Assembly (NCBI RefSeq): GCF_019710575.1
Contig: NZ_JAHWFK010000008.1
Location: 186,001 to 250,000, forward strand
Length of the DNA stretch: 64,000 bases
Source of the DNA: Paractinoplanes polyasparticus
GTDB taxonomy: Bacteria > Actinomycetota > Actinomycetes > Mycobacteriales > Micromonosporaceae
Direction of reading: 5' to 3'
Shown: piece after piece, positions 1-8,864 of the stretch
How the letters are laid out: each line of letters opens with the position of its first letter
Position numbering within the stretch: the stretch's first letter is position 1
Notes under the pieces: generated by a model
What the model was told of the DNA's origin: nothing
The model's database searches: none
The model's input: only the letters and a program-made list of their open reading frames with translations
Made by a program: the position numbers and the translations under genes

Positions 1-232
1 CGTCGAGATCGGCGCGGAACCGATCGGCGTCGATCAAGGCGGCCGTGGCGAACGCCGCACGCACGTGCTCGCGCGGCACGTAGATTCGCCTTCTCAGCGG
101 GATCAACCGCCCGATCGGGGTTCCGTTTCGCGTAATGGTGAATGACTCGCCTCGCTCAACCCCGCGCATGATTACGCCGGAGTCGTTGCGCAACTCCCGC
201 TGAGTGATCTCGCGATGTGCTGGCTCGGCCAT
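1..232 (-). CDS. Phd/YefM-type antitoxin (C-terminus outside window)
   Basis: Reading leftward from the ATG at 232 gives 77 codons that run off the window edge. The protein begins MAEPAHREITQRELRNDSG and continues with a GESFTITRNGTPIGRL segment, the usual N-terminal pattern of Phd/YefM antitoxins (prevent-host-death fold, which binds its own operator and neutralises a cognate toxin through its C-terminus). The start is supported by a good promoter 6 nt upstream and by the conserved N-terminus. A toxin gene would be expected further left, outside the window, so the pair cannot be confirmed. The assignment rests on the conserved fold pattern; the partner toxin class is unknown. Confidence 0.8.
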   Translation of the reverse strand, partial: MAEPAHREITQRELRNDSGVIMRGVERGESFTITRNGTPIGRLIPLRRRIYVPREHVRAAFATAALIDADRFRADLD

Positions 233-237
233 GAAAA

Positions 238-266
238 AGCTTACGTCGTGCTACAAAGCGCTACAA
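238..266 (-). promoter_or_regulatory. Promoter of the antitoxin gene, with a repeated motif
   Basis: On the minus strand a -35 box TTGTAG (261-266) and a -10 box TAAGCT (238-243) are separated by 17 nt, with the ATG 5 nt after the -10, so the transcript should be leaderless. TTGTAGC occurs twice, 10 bp apart, one helical turn, which suits cooperative binding by the encoded antitoxin. The operator role is inferred. Confidence 0.55.
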
Positions 267-273
267 CGGAAAA

Positions 274-297
274 CACCATCCGTCTTAGGGGATGGTG
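274..297 (-). terminator. Intrinsic terminator overlapping the pimB stop codon
   Basis: On the minus strand CACCATCC and GGATGGTG form an 8-bp stem around a loop that contains the TAA stop of pimB. The stem is followed directly by TTTTCC. This is a compact rho-independent terminator that ends the pimB transcript at its own stop codon. Confidence 0.6.
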
Positions 298-1412
298 AGG
301 AGCTTTGTCAGGCGGGTGGCCTGGTTCTCCCAGCGCCACTCCTGTTCGACCCACGCCCGGCCGGCGGCGCCCATTGCCTTGGCCTTGGCCTGGTCGGTCA
401 GCAGGTCGGTGATGCGGGCGGCGATCGCCTCGACGTCGGTGCCGCCGACCACGTAGCCCGTCTCGCCCTCGCGGACGGCGTCGGGAGCGCCGCCGGAATC
501 GCCGCCGACAACGGGCAGGCCGGTGGCCGACGCCTCGAGGTAGACGATGCCGAGGCCTTCAACGTCCAGACCGGCGGCCCGCGTGCGGCACGGCATGGCA
601 TAGACGTCGCCGGCCGCGTAGTGGGCCGGAAGCTCGGGCCACGGGACCGAGCCGGTGAAGACGACGTCGCGTTCCACGCCGCTCTCGCGGGCCAGGCGGG
701 CCAGCTTCTCGCGGTAGGGGCCGCCGCTCACCAGCAGCAACGCGGCGCCGGGGACGCGGCGGCGGATCGTGGGCAGGGCGCGGATCAGCATGTCCTGGCC
801 CTTGCGGGGCACCAGCCGGGAAACGCAGACAATCACCGGGCGGCCGGTCAGGCCGTGGCGGGCGCGGACGTCGCTGCCGTCGACGCCCGGGTGGAAGGCG
901 TCGACGTCGACGCCGGGGGCCAGGCGTTCGAGCGTGGTGAGGCCGTGCAGGGCCCGGTCGAGCCGGCTGCGCTGGTATTCGCCCAGGTAGGTGATCACGT
1001 CGTTGCCGCGGGCGATGCGGCGCAGCAGCGTGCGGGCGCCGGGCAGCGCGGCCCAGCCGATCTCGTGGCCGTGGGTGAGCGACACCGCCCGCTCGACGCC
1101 GGCCCGCCGGCGCAGACCCTCGGCCAGCAGGCCCAGCGGCGCCGCGGCCCCGAACCAGACGCTGTCGCACCCGTGGGCGCGCGCGACGTCGGCGGCACGG
1201 CGGGCGACCGCCGGCGTCGGCAGCAGGACGCCGGTCTGCTCGCGGACCACTTCGAAGGGCTGTTCGGCGTCGAAGGCCGGGGCGCCGCGCCAGGTGGAGG
1301 CGTAGACGACGAGCGACCCGGCCGGCTGGCGCAGGGCCAGGTTGTGGACGAACTGCTGGATGCCGCCCGGGCGGGGCGGGAAGTCGTTGGTGACCAGCAG
1401 CGTGCGGCCCAT
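285..1412 (-). CDS. pimB: GDP-mannose-dependent phosphatidylinositol mannosyltransferase PimB
   Basis: 375 aa GT4-type glycosyltransferase. It starts LLVTNDFPPRPGGIQQFV (glycine-rich acceptor-side loop), carries GHEIGW near residue 115, the donor-site stretch VCVSRLVPRKGQD near 195, and the E-x7-E region EGLGIVYLEASATGLPVV near 285. Length and pattern match mycobacterial and corynebacterial PimB (Rv2188c type), which adds the second mannose to phosphatidylinositol mannoside on the inner face of the membrane. The ATG overlaps the stop of the upstream protease by one base, so the two are probably translationally coupled. Orthology is strengthened by synteny: the rest of the window follows the Rv2188c-Rv2218 order. 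Exact acceptor specificity in this organism is inferred. Confidence 0.88.
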   Translation of the reverse strand: MGRTLLVTNDFPPRPGGIQQFVHNLALRQPAGSLVVYASTWRGAPAFDAEQPFEVVREQTGVLLPTPAVARRAADVARAHGCDSVWFGAAAPLGLLAEGLRRRAGVERAVSLTHGHEIGWAALPGARTLLRRIARGNDVITYLGEYQRSRLDRALHGLTTLERLAPGVDVDAFHPGVDGSDVRARHGLTGRPVIVCVSRLVPRKGQDMLIRALPTIRRRVPGAALLLVSGGPYREKLARLARESGVERDVVFTGSVPWPELPAHYAAGDVYAMPCRTRAAGLDVEGLGIVYLEASATGLPVVGGDSGGAPDAVREGETGYVVGGTDVEAIAARITDLLTDQAKAKAMGAAGRAWVEQEWRWENQATRLTKLLTIP

Positions 1413-2665
1413 CAGCGGGCGGCCCGGGCGAAGGCGCGAGCGGCGGCCATGCGTTCCACCGTGGACGGGTGTGAGGCGAACAATGCGTGCTCCCAGGCGG
1501 GCGGATCGGGGTCGGAGAGGTTCACCGTGCCGAGGCGGCGCTGCATGGCCTCGAACGTCGCCGGGTCACCGGTGAGGACGAGCGCGTGCTCGTCGGCCCG
1601 GGCCTCGATGCGCCGGGACACGAAGGCCTGGGCCGGGCCGGCGGCCAGGCCGGCCAGCGTGACCAGGGCGATGAGCAGGCCGATGGCCCTCGGCTCGCCG
1701 ATGGAGCCGACCCCGGCCCGGTCGAGCAGCCAGCCCCAGGATCCGAGCAGGAAGAGCGCGATCACCGCGGCCGCCGTGCCCAGGGCGCCGAGGATCGTGC
1801 CGGTCCAGACGTCGCCGTCCTTGGCGTGGCCGAGCTCGTGGGCGGCCACCGACACGACCTCGGCCGGCTCGGCCTCGGTGAGCATCGTGTCGTAGACGAC
1901 GATGCGCCGGGTCGGGCCGAGACCGGAGACGTACGCGTTGACGGCCTTGGTGCGCCGGGACGCGTCGGCCACCAGCACGTCTTTCACCGGGACGCCGTCA
2001 CGGGCGGCCAGCTCGATCAATTCCGTACGCAGGGGACCGTCGGCCATGGGGGTGAACTTGTTGAAGACCGGCTCGACCAGCACCGGCAGCACGAACGACA
2101 GCAGCACCACCAGCCCCGCCGCCCCGGCCGCGCCGAAAGCCCACCACCAGCGCGGCGCGAAGTGCGTGACCGTGTAGAAGCCGGCGAGCGCCAATCCGCC
2201 GATCACGGCGCTGACCGCGAACGACTTCAGCAGGTCGACCGACCACGCGCCCCAGGACTGGGTGGAGATGCCGTAGCGGACGACGATCGTGTGCCGCCAG
2301 GCGGCGAGCGGCAGCGTGACCACCTCGGCCACCAGGACCACCGCGAAGCCGCCGAGAACGGCCTGGGCCAGCCAGTGTCCGCCGAACGGGCGACCGGCCT
2401 GGGTGACCAGCCACGCGCCGACCGGGGTGAGACCGATGACCAGGGCGATGACGAGCCCCATAACCATCGACGCGTAGCTGCCGGGGCGCAGCTCGGAGCG
2501 GAACTCGCGGGCGCGGGCCACCTTGTCGGCCGGGAGCTGGCGCAGGGCGTCGATCTGGTCGGGGCGCGGGGCGGGCGGACGGTGCCACGGGATCATCAGG
2601 TAGGCCACCACGGCCAGCGCGACCAGCAGGACCGCCAGCGTGCCGGCCGCCCAGAGTCGATTCAT
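1412..2665 (-). CDS. M48-family integral membrane zinc metalloprotease (Ste24-like)
   Basis: About 417 aa with an N-terminal signal anchor, a CAAX-protease-like N-terminal domain with several membrane helices, and the zinc motif HELGH near residue 276. A glutamate in RRIEARADEHA near 354 supplies the third ligand. The order fits bacterial Ste24/HtpX-like M48 peptidases that act at the membrane on misfolded or lipid-modified proteins; the substrate here is unknown. A GTG two codons earlier overlaps the GGAGG Shine-Dalgarno sequence, so the ATG at 2665, 5 nt after GGAGG, is the better start. It is followed without a gap by pimB. Confidence 0.85.
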   Translation of the reverse strand: MNRLWAAGTLAVLLVALAVVAYLMIPWHRPPAPRPDQIDALRQLPADKVARAREFRSELRPGSYASMVMGLVIALVIGLTPVGAWLVTQAGRPFGGHWLAQAVLGGFAVVLVAEVVTLPLAAWRHTIVVRYGISTQSWGAWSVDLLKSFAVSAVIGGLALAGFYTVTHFAPRWWWAFGAAGAAGLVVLLSFVLPVLVEPVFNKFTPMADGPLRTELIELAARDGVPVKDVLVADASRRTKAVNAYVSGLGPTRRIVVYDTMLTEAEPAEVVSVAAHELGHAKDGDVWTGTILGALGTAAAVIALFLLGSWGWLLDRAGVGSIGEPRAIGLLIALVTLAGLAAGPAQAFVSRRIEARADEHALVLTGDPATFEAMQRRLGTVNLSDPDPPAWEHALFASHPSTVERMAAARAFARAAR

Positions 2666-2712
2666 GCCCACCTCCCCAACGCACCGTGACCGCCCATCCT
2701 AGAGACTCGTGA

Positions 2713-2934
2713 TCACGCCACGTGACGCCCTCGCGGGTACATGGGGACCACCACGGGCGGGTCGGGCGTCTCGAGCAGCTCGACCTCGAAGCCGGCCAGC
2801 TCGAACACCTCGATCGCGCGCAGCTCGCCAGGGGTCAGGTCGGCGATGCCGTCGGGGGTGTTCATCAGCGCTCCGACCAGGCAGCCCTTGCATTCGGCAG
2901 ACCTCTGGTCGCAGCGACCGCAGTCGATGATCAT
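2713..2934 (-). CDS. Small Cys-rich protein, conserved hypothetical
   Basis: 73 aa beginning MIIDCGRCDQRSAECKGC, so four cysteines lie in the first 18 residues (CxxC, then CxxC), which could hold a metal or an Fe-S centre. The remainder has LTPGELRAIEVFELAGFEVELL, a helix-rich segment, and ends PMYPRGRHVA. A GGAGGAG just upstream of the ATG at 2934 supports this start over upstream extensions. It lies between the NYN-domain gene and the M48 protease gene in the same orientation, with about 50 nt to the latter. I do not recognise a function; the metal site is inferred from cysteine spacing. Confidence 0.7.
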   Translation of the reverse strand: MIIDCGRCDQRSAECKGCLVGALMNTPDGIADLTPGELRAIEVFELAGFEVELLETPDPPVVVPMYPRGRHVA

Positions 2935-3041
2935 CACTCCTCCTCCCCGGGTGGCGGGCACGACGTCAGAAGTCGCGGGCCGACCACCATCGGTAACCAT
3001 CACGCTAGGGGTGGGGTATGACAAAAACAGGAAACCGCAGC

Positions 3042-4412
3042 TCAGGACCGTGATAGGCGGCGCAGTAGCGAATCGGCGCCCATCGGGTACGCACCGTGGC
3101 GGCGGACGCCGTCGGCAACCTCACGGTCGGATGAGATGACCACGATCGGGCGCCCCGCCGGCTCGCCCCGCACCAGCTGGCGGATCAGCTCGTCGGCGGT
3201 GTCGCCCTTGCGGGAGAACAGCACCCGGACGCCGCGCGGCGCCGGCGGCAGGCCGTGCACCCGCTCGGCGCCGTCGAAGACCACGGTCACCTCGTCACCG
3301 GTCTGGGCCGCGATGCCGCCGAGACCGGTCACGAGGCGCTTGCGCTGCTGCTCGAGCGACATCTCGGCGAAGCCGCGCTTGGTGACGTTGTAGCCGTCGA
3401 CGATCAGGTGCGCCCGGGGCAGGGCGAGCAGCTGGTCGAGCCGGCCGGGGTCGTCCGTGTCCTGGGCGCGGGCCTGCGAGCGCTCGGGCGTGCCGGGACG
3501 GTCGGCCGAGGCGTCGGCCACGTAGTCGGCCGGCATCTTGTCGGCCGGGTTGAGCGCCAGCTCGCGGCGCAGCCCGGACGCGGCCTGGCCGATCGTCTCG
3601 ATCAGCAGCCACAACCGGGCGTCGTCGGCGGCGCGGGCGTCCTTGGCCGCCGCCTTGCCCGTGGCCGCCAGCGCCTCGGCCTCGGCGAGGCGGGTCTTCA
3701 AACGGCGTACCTCGGCATCGTGGTCGGCCGCGATGCGCGACGCGCGCCCCTTCTCCGTGGCCAGCAGGTCGCTCGCGCGTTTCTGGGCGGCTTGCGCCTC
3801 GCGCAGGGCCTTGGCGGTGGCGCGCGACTCCTCCCGCAGCTGGCCGAGCTCTTCGCGGACGCGCGCCAGCTCGTCACGCAGCTTGTCGGCCTCGACCTTG
3901 GCCACGGCCCGGTCGTGCTCGGCCCGGGCGGCCCGCTGCTCGGCGTCACGCAGCTGGGCGGCGCTGGCGGCGCTGTCGGCCTCGGCCAGCACAGCGTGGC
4001 CCGCCGCGTCGACCAGCTCGCGCCAGCCCTCGGGACGGGCCAGGTAGGCCAGGGCAGCCACCTCGACCGGGTCGGCCGCGGCCGGGGCCATGCCGGAGGC
4101 CACCGCGGCGCCCAGGTCACCCGTGTCGGTCACGACCCGGCCGCTGATGCGCTGGCGGAACAGCGGGTCGGCGGCCAGCTGGGCGGCGATCTCACGCCCG
4201 CCGAGCCGGGCCCGGCGATTGGGGGCGAAACGGGCGACCTTGCGCATCTGCGCCGGAATCTCGTCGGCCGGCAGGCCGGGCAGCGCGGCGGCGGCCAGCA
4301 CGGTGATCCGCTGGCGGACCGGTTCGGGCAGCACCGGTTCGGGTGCGAACTCCCCATCCGAAACGGCCGCCTCCTGATCGGGGCGGTCGCCAGGTGGCAG
4401 GAGCTCGGACAT
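3042..4412 (-). CDS. NYN-domain (YacP-like) RNA-associated protein with coiled coil
   Basis: 456 aa in three parts. An N-terminal helical region (about 1-140, containing QMRKVARFAPNRRARLGG) is followed by a long alanine/arginine/glutamate-rich coiled coil (about 150-270). The C-terminal NYN domain starts near residue 338 with LIVDGYNVTKRGF, then TVVFDGAERV and VVISSDREVADG. The acidic residues in DGYN, FDGAE and SSDREV match the PIN-like metal-binding site of YacP/NYN nucleases. The role is probably RNA processing or decay; no target can be read from the sequence. It is divergent from the exonuclease gene at 4517 with about 100 nt between them. Confidence 0.82.
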   Translation of the reverse strand: MSELLPPGDRPDQEAAVSDGEFAPEPVLPEPVRQRITVLAAAALPGLPADEIPAQMRKVARFAPNRRARLGGREIAAQLAADPLFRQRISGRVVTDTGDLGAAVASGMAPAAADPVEVAALAYLARPEGWRELVDAAGHAVLAEADSAASAAQLRDAEQRAARAEHDRAVAKVEADKLRDELARVREELGQLREESRATAKALREAQAAQKRASDLLATEKGRASRIAADHDAEVRRLKTRLAEAEALAATGKAAAKDARAADDARLWLLIETIGQAASGLRRELALNPADKMPADYVADASADRPGTPERSQARAQDTDDPGRLDQLLALPRAHLIVDGYNVTKRGFAEMSLEQQRKRLVTGLGGIAAQTGDEVTVVFDGAERVHGLPPAPRGVRVLFSRKGDTADELIRQLVRGEPAGRPIVVISSDREVADGVRRHGAYPMGADSLLRRLSRS

Positions 4413-4503
4413 CTCCCCATTCTCCCACCGTGGGCCGGAGAAATGCTTGTCGAAGCAAGTGATCTTTTCCGGCGCCGCGCGCGTTCTTGTCGTACCCCCG
4501 CTC

Positions 4504-4509
4504 TAATCT
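4504..4509 (+). promoter_or_regulatory. -10 box for a leaderless transcript (exonuclease gene)
   Basis: TAATCT ends 7 nt before the GTG at 4517. The spacing equals that seen before many other starts in this window, and it favours GTG 4517 over the TTG ten codons upstream. Confidence 0.5.
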
Positions 4510-4516
4510 CCCCGCC

Positions 4517-6316
4517 GTGGCACAACCGGCATATGTCCAGGGCACTCTGGACACGCTTCTCAGCGCTGACGGGTCCGTCGACCCGGCGGCGCTCTCCCTC
4601 GCCGACACCACTTTCGTGGTGCTCGACCTCGAGACGACCGGCGGTGCGGCCGACGGCGCCGGCATCACCGAGATCGGGGCGGTCAAGGTGCGCGGCGGTG
4701 AGGAGCTCGGCGTCTTCGCGACCCTGGTCAACCCGGGTGAGCGGCTACCGCCCTTCATCACCGTCCTGACCGGCATCACCGAGGCGATGCTGGCCCCCGC
4801 CCCGCCGATCGAGACGGTGCTGCCCAGCCTGCTCGAGTTCCTGCGCGGCTCGGTGCTGGTGGCTCACAACGCGCCCTACGACGTCGGCTTCCTCAAGGCG
4901 GCCTGCGCCCGGCACGGCTACACCTGGCCCAACCCCCGCGTGCTCGACACGGCCGCCGTCGCCCGCCGCGCGCTGACCCGAGACGAGGTGCCCAACCGCA
5001 AGCTCGGCACGCTCGCCCAGTTCTTCCACGCCACCGTCCAGCCCACCCACCGCGCGCTCGACGACGCCCGGGCCACGGTCGACGTGCTGCACGGCCTGAT
5101 CGAGCGGCTGGGCAGCTTCCGGGTCCACACGGTGGGCGACGCGATCGAGTTCGCCAAGGCGGTCACCCCCACCCAACGCCGCCAGCGCCACCTCGCCGAC
5201 GGCCTGCCCCACGTCCCCGGGGTCTACGTGTTCCGGGCGGGCGACGGGCGCGCGCTCTACGTGGGCAAGTCGAAAGACATCGCCACCCGCGTACGCAGCT
5301 ACTTCACCGCCAGCGAGAAGCGGGCGCGCATCTCCGAGATGCTCGGGGCCGCCACCCGGGTCGAGGCGCTCGAGTGCGCCCACCCGCTCGAGGCCGAGGT
5401 GCGCGAGCTGCGGCTGATCGCGGCCCACTCCCCGCCCTACAACCGCCGGTCCAAATACCCCGAACGTGTCGTCTGGCTCAAGCTCACCGCCGAGGCCTAT
5501 CCCCGGCTGTCGGTGGTCCGCACGCTGGCCGACGACGGCGCGGCCTATCTGGGGCCGTTCTCGTCGCGCAAGACGGCCGAACTGGCCGCGGCCGGGGTCT
5601 ACGACGCCGTGCCCCTGCGCCAGTGCAGCCACAAGCTCTCGGTGCGCACCCCCACCCCGGCGTGCGCCCTCGCCGAGCTGGGCCGCTGCCCCGCCCCCTG
5701 CGAACACAAGATCACCCCCGAGGCGTACGAGGCGACGGCCGCGCTGCCGTTCCGTTCCGCTCTCGACGGCGATCCGTCCCAGGTGGTCGACGCCCTGATG
5801 GACCGCATCGACACGCTCTCCGGCAAACGCCGCTACGAAGAGGCGGCGGTGCTGAGGTCCCGCCTGATCGCCCTGCTCCGGGCCACTGTGCGCATGCAGC
5901 GGCTGACCGCCATGACCAGGCTGGCCGAAATCGTCGCGGCCCGGCGCGACGGCATCGGCGGATGGGAGATCGTCGTCGTCCGGCACGGCCGGCTCGCCGC
6001 CGCGGCCACCTCGCCGCCCCGCGAGCACCCCCGGCCGACCCTCGAGGCAGTGCGCCTGACGGCCGAGACAGTCCTTCCCGGACGAGGCCCGGTCCCGGCC
6101 GCCTCGGCCGAGGAGACGGAGCGGATCCTGGCCTGGCTCGAACTCGCCGACACCCGGCTGGTGGAAACATCCGGCGACTGGGTGTCACCGGTTCGTGGCG
6201 CGGCGCGGTTCACTTCCCTGCTCAACCGGGCCGAGGCGGCCGCTTCGGGTAAAGACTCGTCCGTTCGCTCATCGGTAACTGACCGTTCGGATGACGCTCG
6301 CTCGCTTAGGCTGTAA
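4517..6316 (+). CDS. DEDDh exonuclease fused to GIY-YIG/UvrC-like endonuclease
   Basis: 599 aa from GTG 4517. Residues about 30-195 form a DnaQ-type 3'-5' exonuclease: FVVLDLETTG (DxE), LVAHNAPYDVGF, and the HRALDDARA block. Residues about 215-300 are a GIY-YIG nuclease (PGVYVFRAGDGRALYVGKS). The remainder resembles the UvrC N-terminal half, with a Cys-containing RQCSH...CPAPCEHK region and a UVR-like helix pair near 430. The C-terminal RNase H and HhH domains of true UvrC are absent. It matches the Rv2191 type of fusion and is presumably a DNA repair nuclease, by analogy with UvrC/Cho. Activity and substrate are inferred. Confidence 0.85.
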   Translation: MAQPAYVQGTLDTLLSADGSVDPAALSLADTTFVVLDLETTGGAADGAGITEIGAVKVRGGEELGVFATLVNPGERLPPFITVLTGITEAMLAPAPPIETVLPSLLEFLRGSVLVAHNAPYDVGFLKAACARHGYTWPNPRVLDTAAVARRALTRDEVPNRKLGTLAQFFHATVQPTHRALDDARATVDVLHGLIERLGSFRVHTVGDAIEFAKAVTPTQRRQRHLADGLPHVPGVYVFRAGDGRALYVGKSKDIATRVRSYFTASEKRARISEMLGAATRVEALECAHPLEAEVRELRLIAAHSPPYNRRSKYPERVVWLKLTAEAYPRLSVVRTLADDGAAYLGPFSSRKTAELAAAGVYDAVPLRQCSHKLSVRTPTPACALAELGRCPAPCEHKITPEAYEATAALPFRSALDGDPSQVVDALMDRIDTLSGKRRYEEAAVLRSRLIALLRATVRMQRLTAMTRLAEIVAARRDGIGGWEIVVVRHGRLAAAATSPPREHPRPTLEAVRLTAETVLPGRGPVPAASAEETERILAWLELADTRLVETSGDWVSPVRGAARFTSLLNRAEAAASGKDSSVRSSVTDRSDDARSLRL

Positions 6317-6424
6317 GGCAAGTGGAATCCCGGGCCTGGTTCGCGGGGCTTCACGACGTTTTGGCCACCGGTTCCCGCGGTCCCCCGCGCGAGCGCCGCT
6401 GGCCCAGTGGTGAGGGGGTGTCCA

Positions 6425-8215
6425 GTGGACGTCGACGCCGGCCACGGCGCCGCCCTTGGACGTGCCCTGCCGACCCCCGAGCGCGAGATGTCGCTCACAC
6501 AGCGTCTCCGCTCCTTCCTCAGCCTGCCCGGCAACGATGACGATCCAGTGACGACGCTGACGCGCGCCCACCGCAACGTGCATCCGTCGGCCGACGCGGG
6601 CGTCCTGCGACGCAGCTACGCGATCGCCGAGAACATGCACCGCGGCCAGATGCGCAAGTCGGGCGAGCCCTACATCACCCACCCGCTGGCCGTGGCCCAG
6701 ATCTGCGCCGAGCTCGGCATGGACACGACCACCCTGGTCGCCGCCCTGCTCCACGACACGGTGGAAGACACGAGCTACACGCTCGAGGCCCTGCACGGCG
6801 ACTTCGGCCCCGAGGTGACCCACCTCGTCGACGGGGTGACCAAGTTCGACAAGGCGTTCTACGGCAAGGCGGCCGAGGCCGAGACGATCCGCAAGATGAT
6901 CGTGGCCGCCGGCAAGGACGTCCGCGTCCTGGTCATCAAGCTGGCCGACCGGCTGCACAACATGCGCACGCTGGACGCCCGCTCCCCCGCCTCCCGCGCC
7001 CGCATCGCCACCGCCACGCTCGACGTGCTCGTCCCGCTGTGCGATCGGCTCGGCATCCAGGCCCTCAAGCGCGACCTCGACGACGTGGTGCTCTTCCACC
7101 TCGAGCCCGACTCCTACGCGCGCATCGACGAGCACGTGAAGAACCGCCCCGGCTGGGACGACTATCTCGGCGAGGTCACTTCCCGGGCCCGTACTGCGCT
7201 GCGCCGCCAGCGGGTGGCAGCCGAGGTCACGCCCCGGCCGCGGCACTACTACTCGATCTGGAAAGACACGGTCGCCGGCGGCCACGCCGTCCCGTTCGAC
7301 CTGCCCCGCATCGCGGTCGTGGTCGACGGCCCCGAGACCGACTGTTACGCCGCGCTCGGCGCGATCCACGGCCAGTGGCGGCCCGTGGCGGGCCGATTCA
7401 AGGACTTCATCGCCTCCCCCAAGAACAACCTCTACCGCTCCCTGCACACCACCGTCACCGGCCCCGACGGCCGCCTGGTCGAGGTGCTGATCCGCACCCG
7501 GGCGATGCACCGCTACTCGGAATACGGCGTCGCCACGACCTACCGATATCCCAAGTACGCGGAAACCGCCGAGGCCTCGGGCGCCGACCAGCTGACCTGG
7601 TTGAAGCGGGTGCTCGACTGGCAGCAGGACACGACCGACGCCGCCCAGTTCCTCGCCTCGCTGCGCTGCGACCTCTCCGAGGGCCAGATCACGGTCTTCG
7701 CCCACGGGCACGCGTGCGAGCTGCCCAGCGGCTCCACCCCGGTCGACCTGGCCTACGAGCTCAGCCCGCAGAAGGGCGACCAGTGTCTGGCCGCGACGAT
7801 CAACGGCCGGCTGGCCCCGCTCAGCTCGCAGCTCCGCGACGGCGACGTGGTCGAGATCTTCTCCGAGACCGACGGCCATGTCGAGGTGGAGACGAACGCT
7901 CCTCGCGGCCCGCGCCGGGAGTGGCTCGGCTTCGTGAAATCGAGCCAGGCCCAGCTCCAGATCAACAAGTACTTCGACGAGAAGAACGAGCCCGGCATCA
8001 GCATCGCCGACAAGGTGCGCCTGGGCCGCGCCACGATCGGGCTGACCCTGCGCAAGCACGACCGGGGCCTGGCCAGCGAGGTGCCGCTGCGCCGCCTGGC
8101 CGAGGAGCTGGGCTATCCCGATCTCGAAACCATGCTGGTCGCGGTGTGTGAACGCACCCTCGAGCCGGACACGGTGGTCGAACAGCTCATCGCCCTCGTC
8201 GATCATCCCGACTGA
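6425..8215 (+). CDS. Short RelA/SpoT homologue (HD + synthetase + TGS, no ACT)
   Basis: 596 aa from GTG 6425, chosen because GAGGGGG lies 6 nt upstream. The HD hydrolase half is intact (RKSGEPYITHP, H110-D111 in LLHDTVEDT, KLADRLHN). The synthetase half has RPRHYYSIWK, RFKD (the RXKD loop of bifunctional enzymes), SLHTTVTGP and EVLIRT. A TGS domain follows (QITVFAHGHACELPSGSTP). The protein stops after a short helical segment, about 150-200 residues shorter than full-length Rel, and lacks the ACT/RRM regulatory end. The usual DxxAxR strand reads DLPRIAV, and EVQIRT reads EVLIRT, so synthetase strength is uncertain. It is likely a (p)ppGpp hydrolase/synthetase additional to a housekeeping Rel elsewhere. 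Confidence 0.85.
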   Translation: MDVDAGHGAALGRALPTPEREMSLTQRLRSFLSLPGNDDDPVTTLTRAHRNVHPSADAGVLRRSYAIAENMHRGQMRKSGEPYITHPLAVAQICAELGMDTTTLVAALLHDTVEDTSYTLEALHGDFGPEVTHLVDGVTKFDKAFYGKAAEAETIRKMIVAAGKDVRVLVIKLADRLHNMRTLDARSPASRARIATATLDVLVPLCDRLGIQALKRDLDDVVLFHLEPDSYARIDEHVKNRPGWDDYLGEVTSRARTALRRQRVAAEVTPRPRHYYSIWKDTVAGGHAVPFDLPRIAVVVDGPETDCYAALGAIHGQWRPVAGRFKDFIASPKNNLYRSLHTTVTGPDGRLVEVLIRTRAMHRYSEYGVATTYRYPKYAETAEASGADQLTWLKRVLDWQQDTTDAAQFLASLRCDLSEGQITVFAHGHACELPSGSTPVDLAYELSPQKGDQCLAATINGRLAPLSSQLRDGDVVEIFSETDGHVEVETNAPRGPRREWLGFVKSSQAQLQINKYFDEKNEPGISIADKVRLGRATIGLTLRKHDRGLASEVPLRRLAEELGYPDLETMLVAVCERTLEPDTVVEQLIALVDHPD

Positions 8216-8287
8216 CCGATCGCGCCGCGGCCCCGCGCGATCAGCCGGACAGACGTACGCCACTTCGGAGGCGGCTGCGGCGCCCGC

Positions 8288-8293
8288 TAGCCT
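8288..8293 (+). promoter_or_regulatory. -10 box for a leaderless transcript (NUDIX gene)
   Basis: TAGCCT ends 7 nt before GTG 8301. A weak -35 TTCGGA lies at 8264-8269 with 18-nt spacing. This supports the short N-terminus of the NUDIX protein. Confidence 0.55.
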
Positions 8294-8300
8294 TGCTCAC

Positions 8301-8864
8301 GTGAGTTTTCCTCGGCGAGTGCGCGCGTACGCATATCAGGCGTTTTATCGCATGCCCAGCTCGCTGCGCCGAGCGGTCGTGATTCTGGTCGCCCCGAAAT
8401 ACCTGGTCGGCGCCGTCGCCGTGATCCGCGACTCGGAGTCCGGCAACCTGCTGCTGCTGCGCCAGCCCTCCAAGGCCGGCTGGAGCCTGCCCGCGGGCCT
8501 GCTGAAACGCCACGAGGAGCCGGCCGTCGGCGCCGCCCGCGAACTGTTCGAGGAGACGGGCGTCCGCATCTCCCCCGACGACCTGACCCCCGGCGTCCCC
8601 AACGCGATCGTCCACCCCGTGGGCGTGGTCGACACCGTCTTCTTCGGCACGGTCGCCGCCGCCCAGGCCACCCTCGACATCGACGGCGGCGAGATCGTCG
8701 ACGTGGGCTGGTTCCCCGTCGACGACCTCCCCCGCCTGACCGCCAACACGATCAAGCTCCTCGCCTGCTACGACCTGGCCCCCGAGCCCTCCACCCCCCA
8801 GCCCGCAGCTGAGCCCAACGCTGGGCCGGAAACCGTCACGAGGGCTGACGGGGACCAACCGTGA
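8301..8864 (+). CDS. NUDIX hydrolase
   Basis: 187 aa. The NUDIX box runs from about residue 66 to 88 (GLLKRHEEPAVGAARELFEE then TGV), with every key G, E, R and E residue in place, so a Mg-dependent nucleoside-diphosphate-linked hydrolase is expected. A proline-rich tail of about 25 residues ends the protein. The open frame extends upstream, but GTG 8301 directly after a -10 box is the best start. The stop overlaps the start of the next gene (GTGA), implying coupled synthesis with a sugar nucleotidyltransferase, so nucleotide-sugar housekeeping is plausible. The substrate is unknown. Confidence 0.85.
   Translation: MSFPRRVRAYAYQAFYRMPSSLRRAVVILVAPKYLVGAVAVIRDSESGNLLLLRQPSKAGWSLPAGLLKRHEEPAVGAARELFEETGVRISPDDLTPGVPNAIVHPVGVVDTVFFGTVAAAQATLDIDGGEIVDVGWFPVDDLPRLTANTIKLLACYDLAPEPSTPQPAAEPNAGPETVTRADGDQP

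Noticed and set aside
204-4769. Long rightward frames opposite pimB, the M48 protease and the NYN gene
   Set aside because: The minus-strand proteins carry complete family motifs. The plus-strand frames are low-complexity Gly/Ala/Arg sequence.
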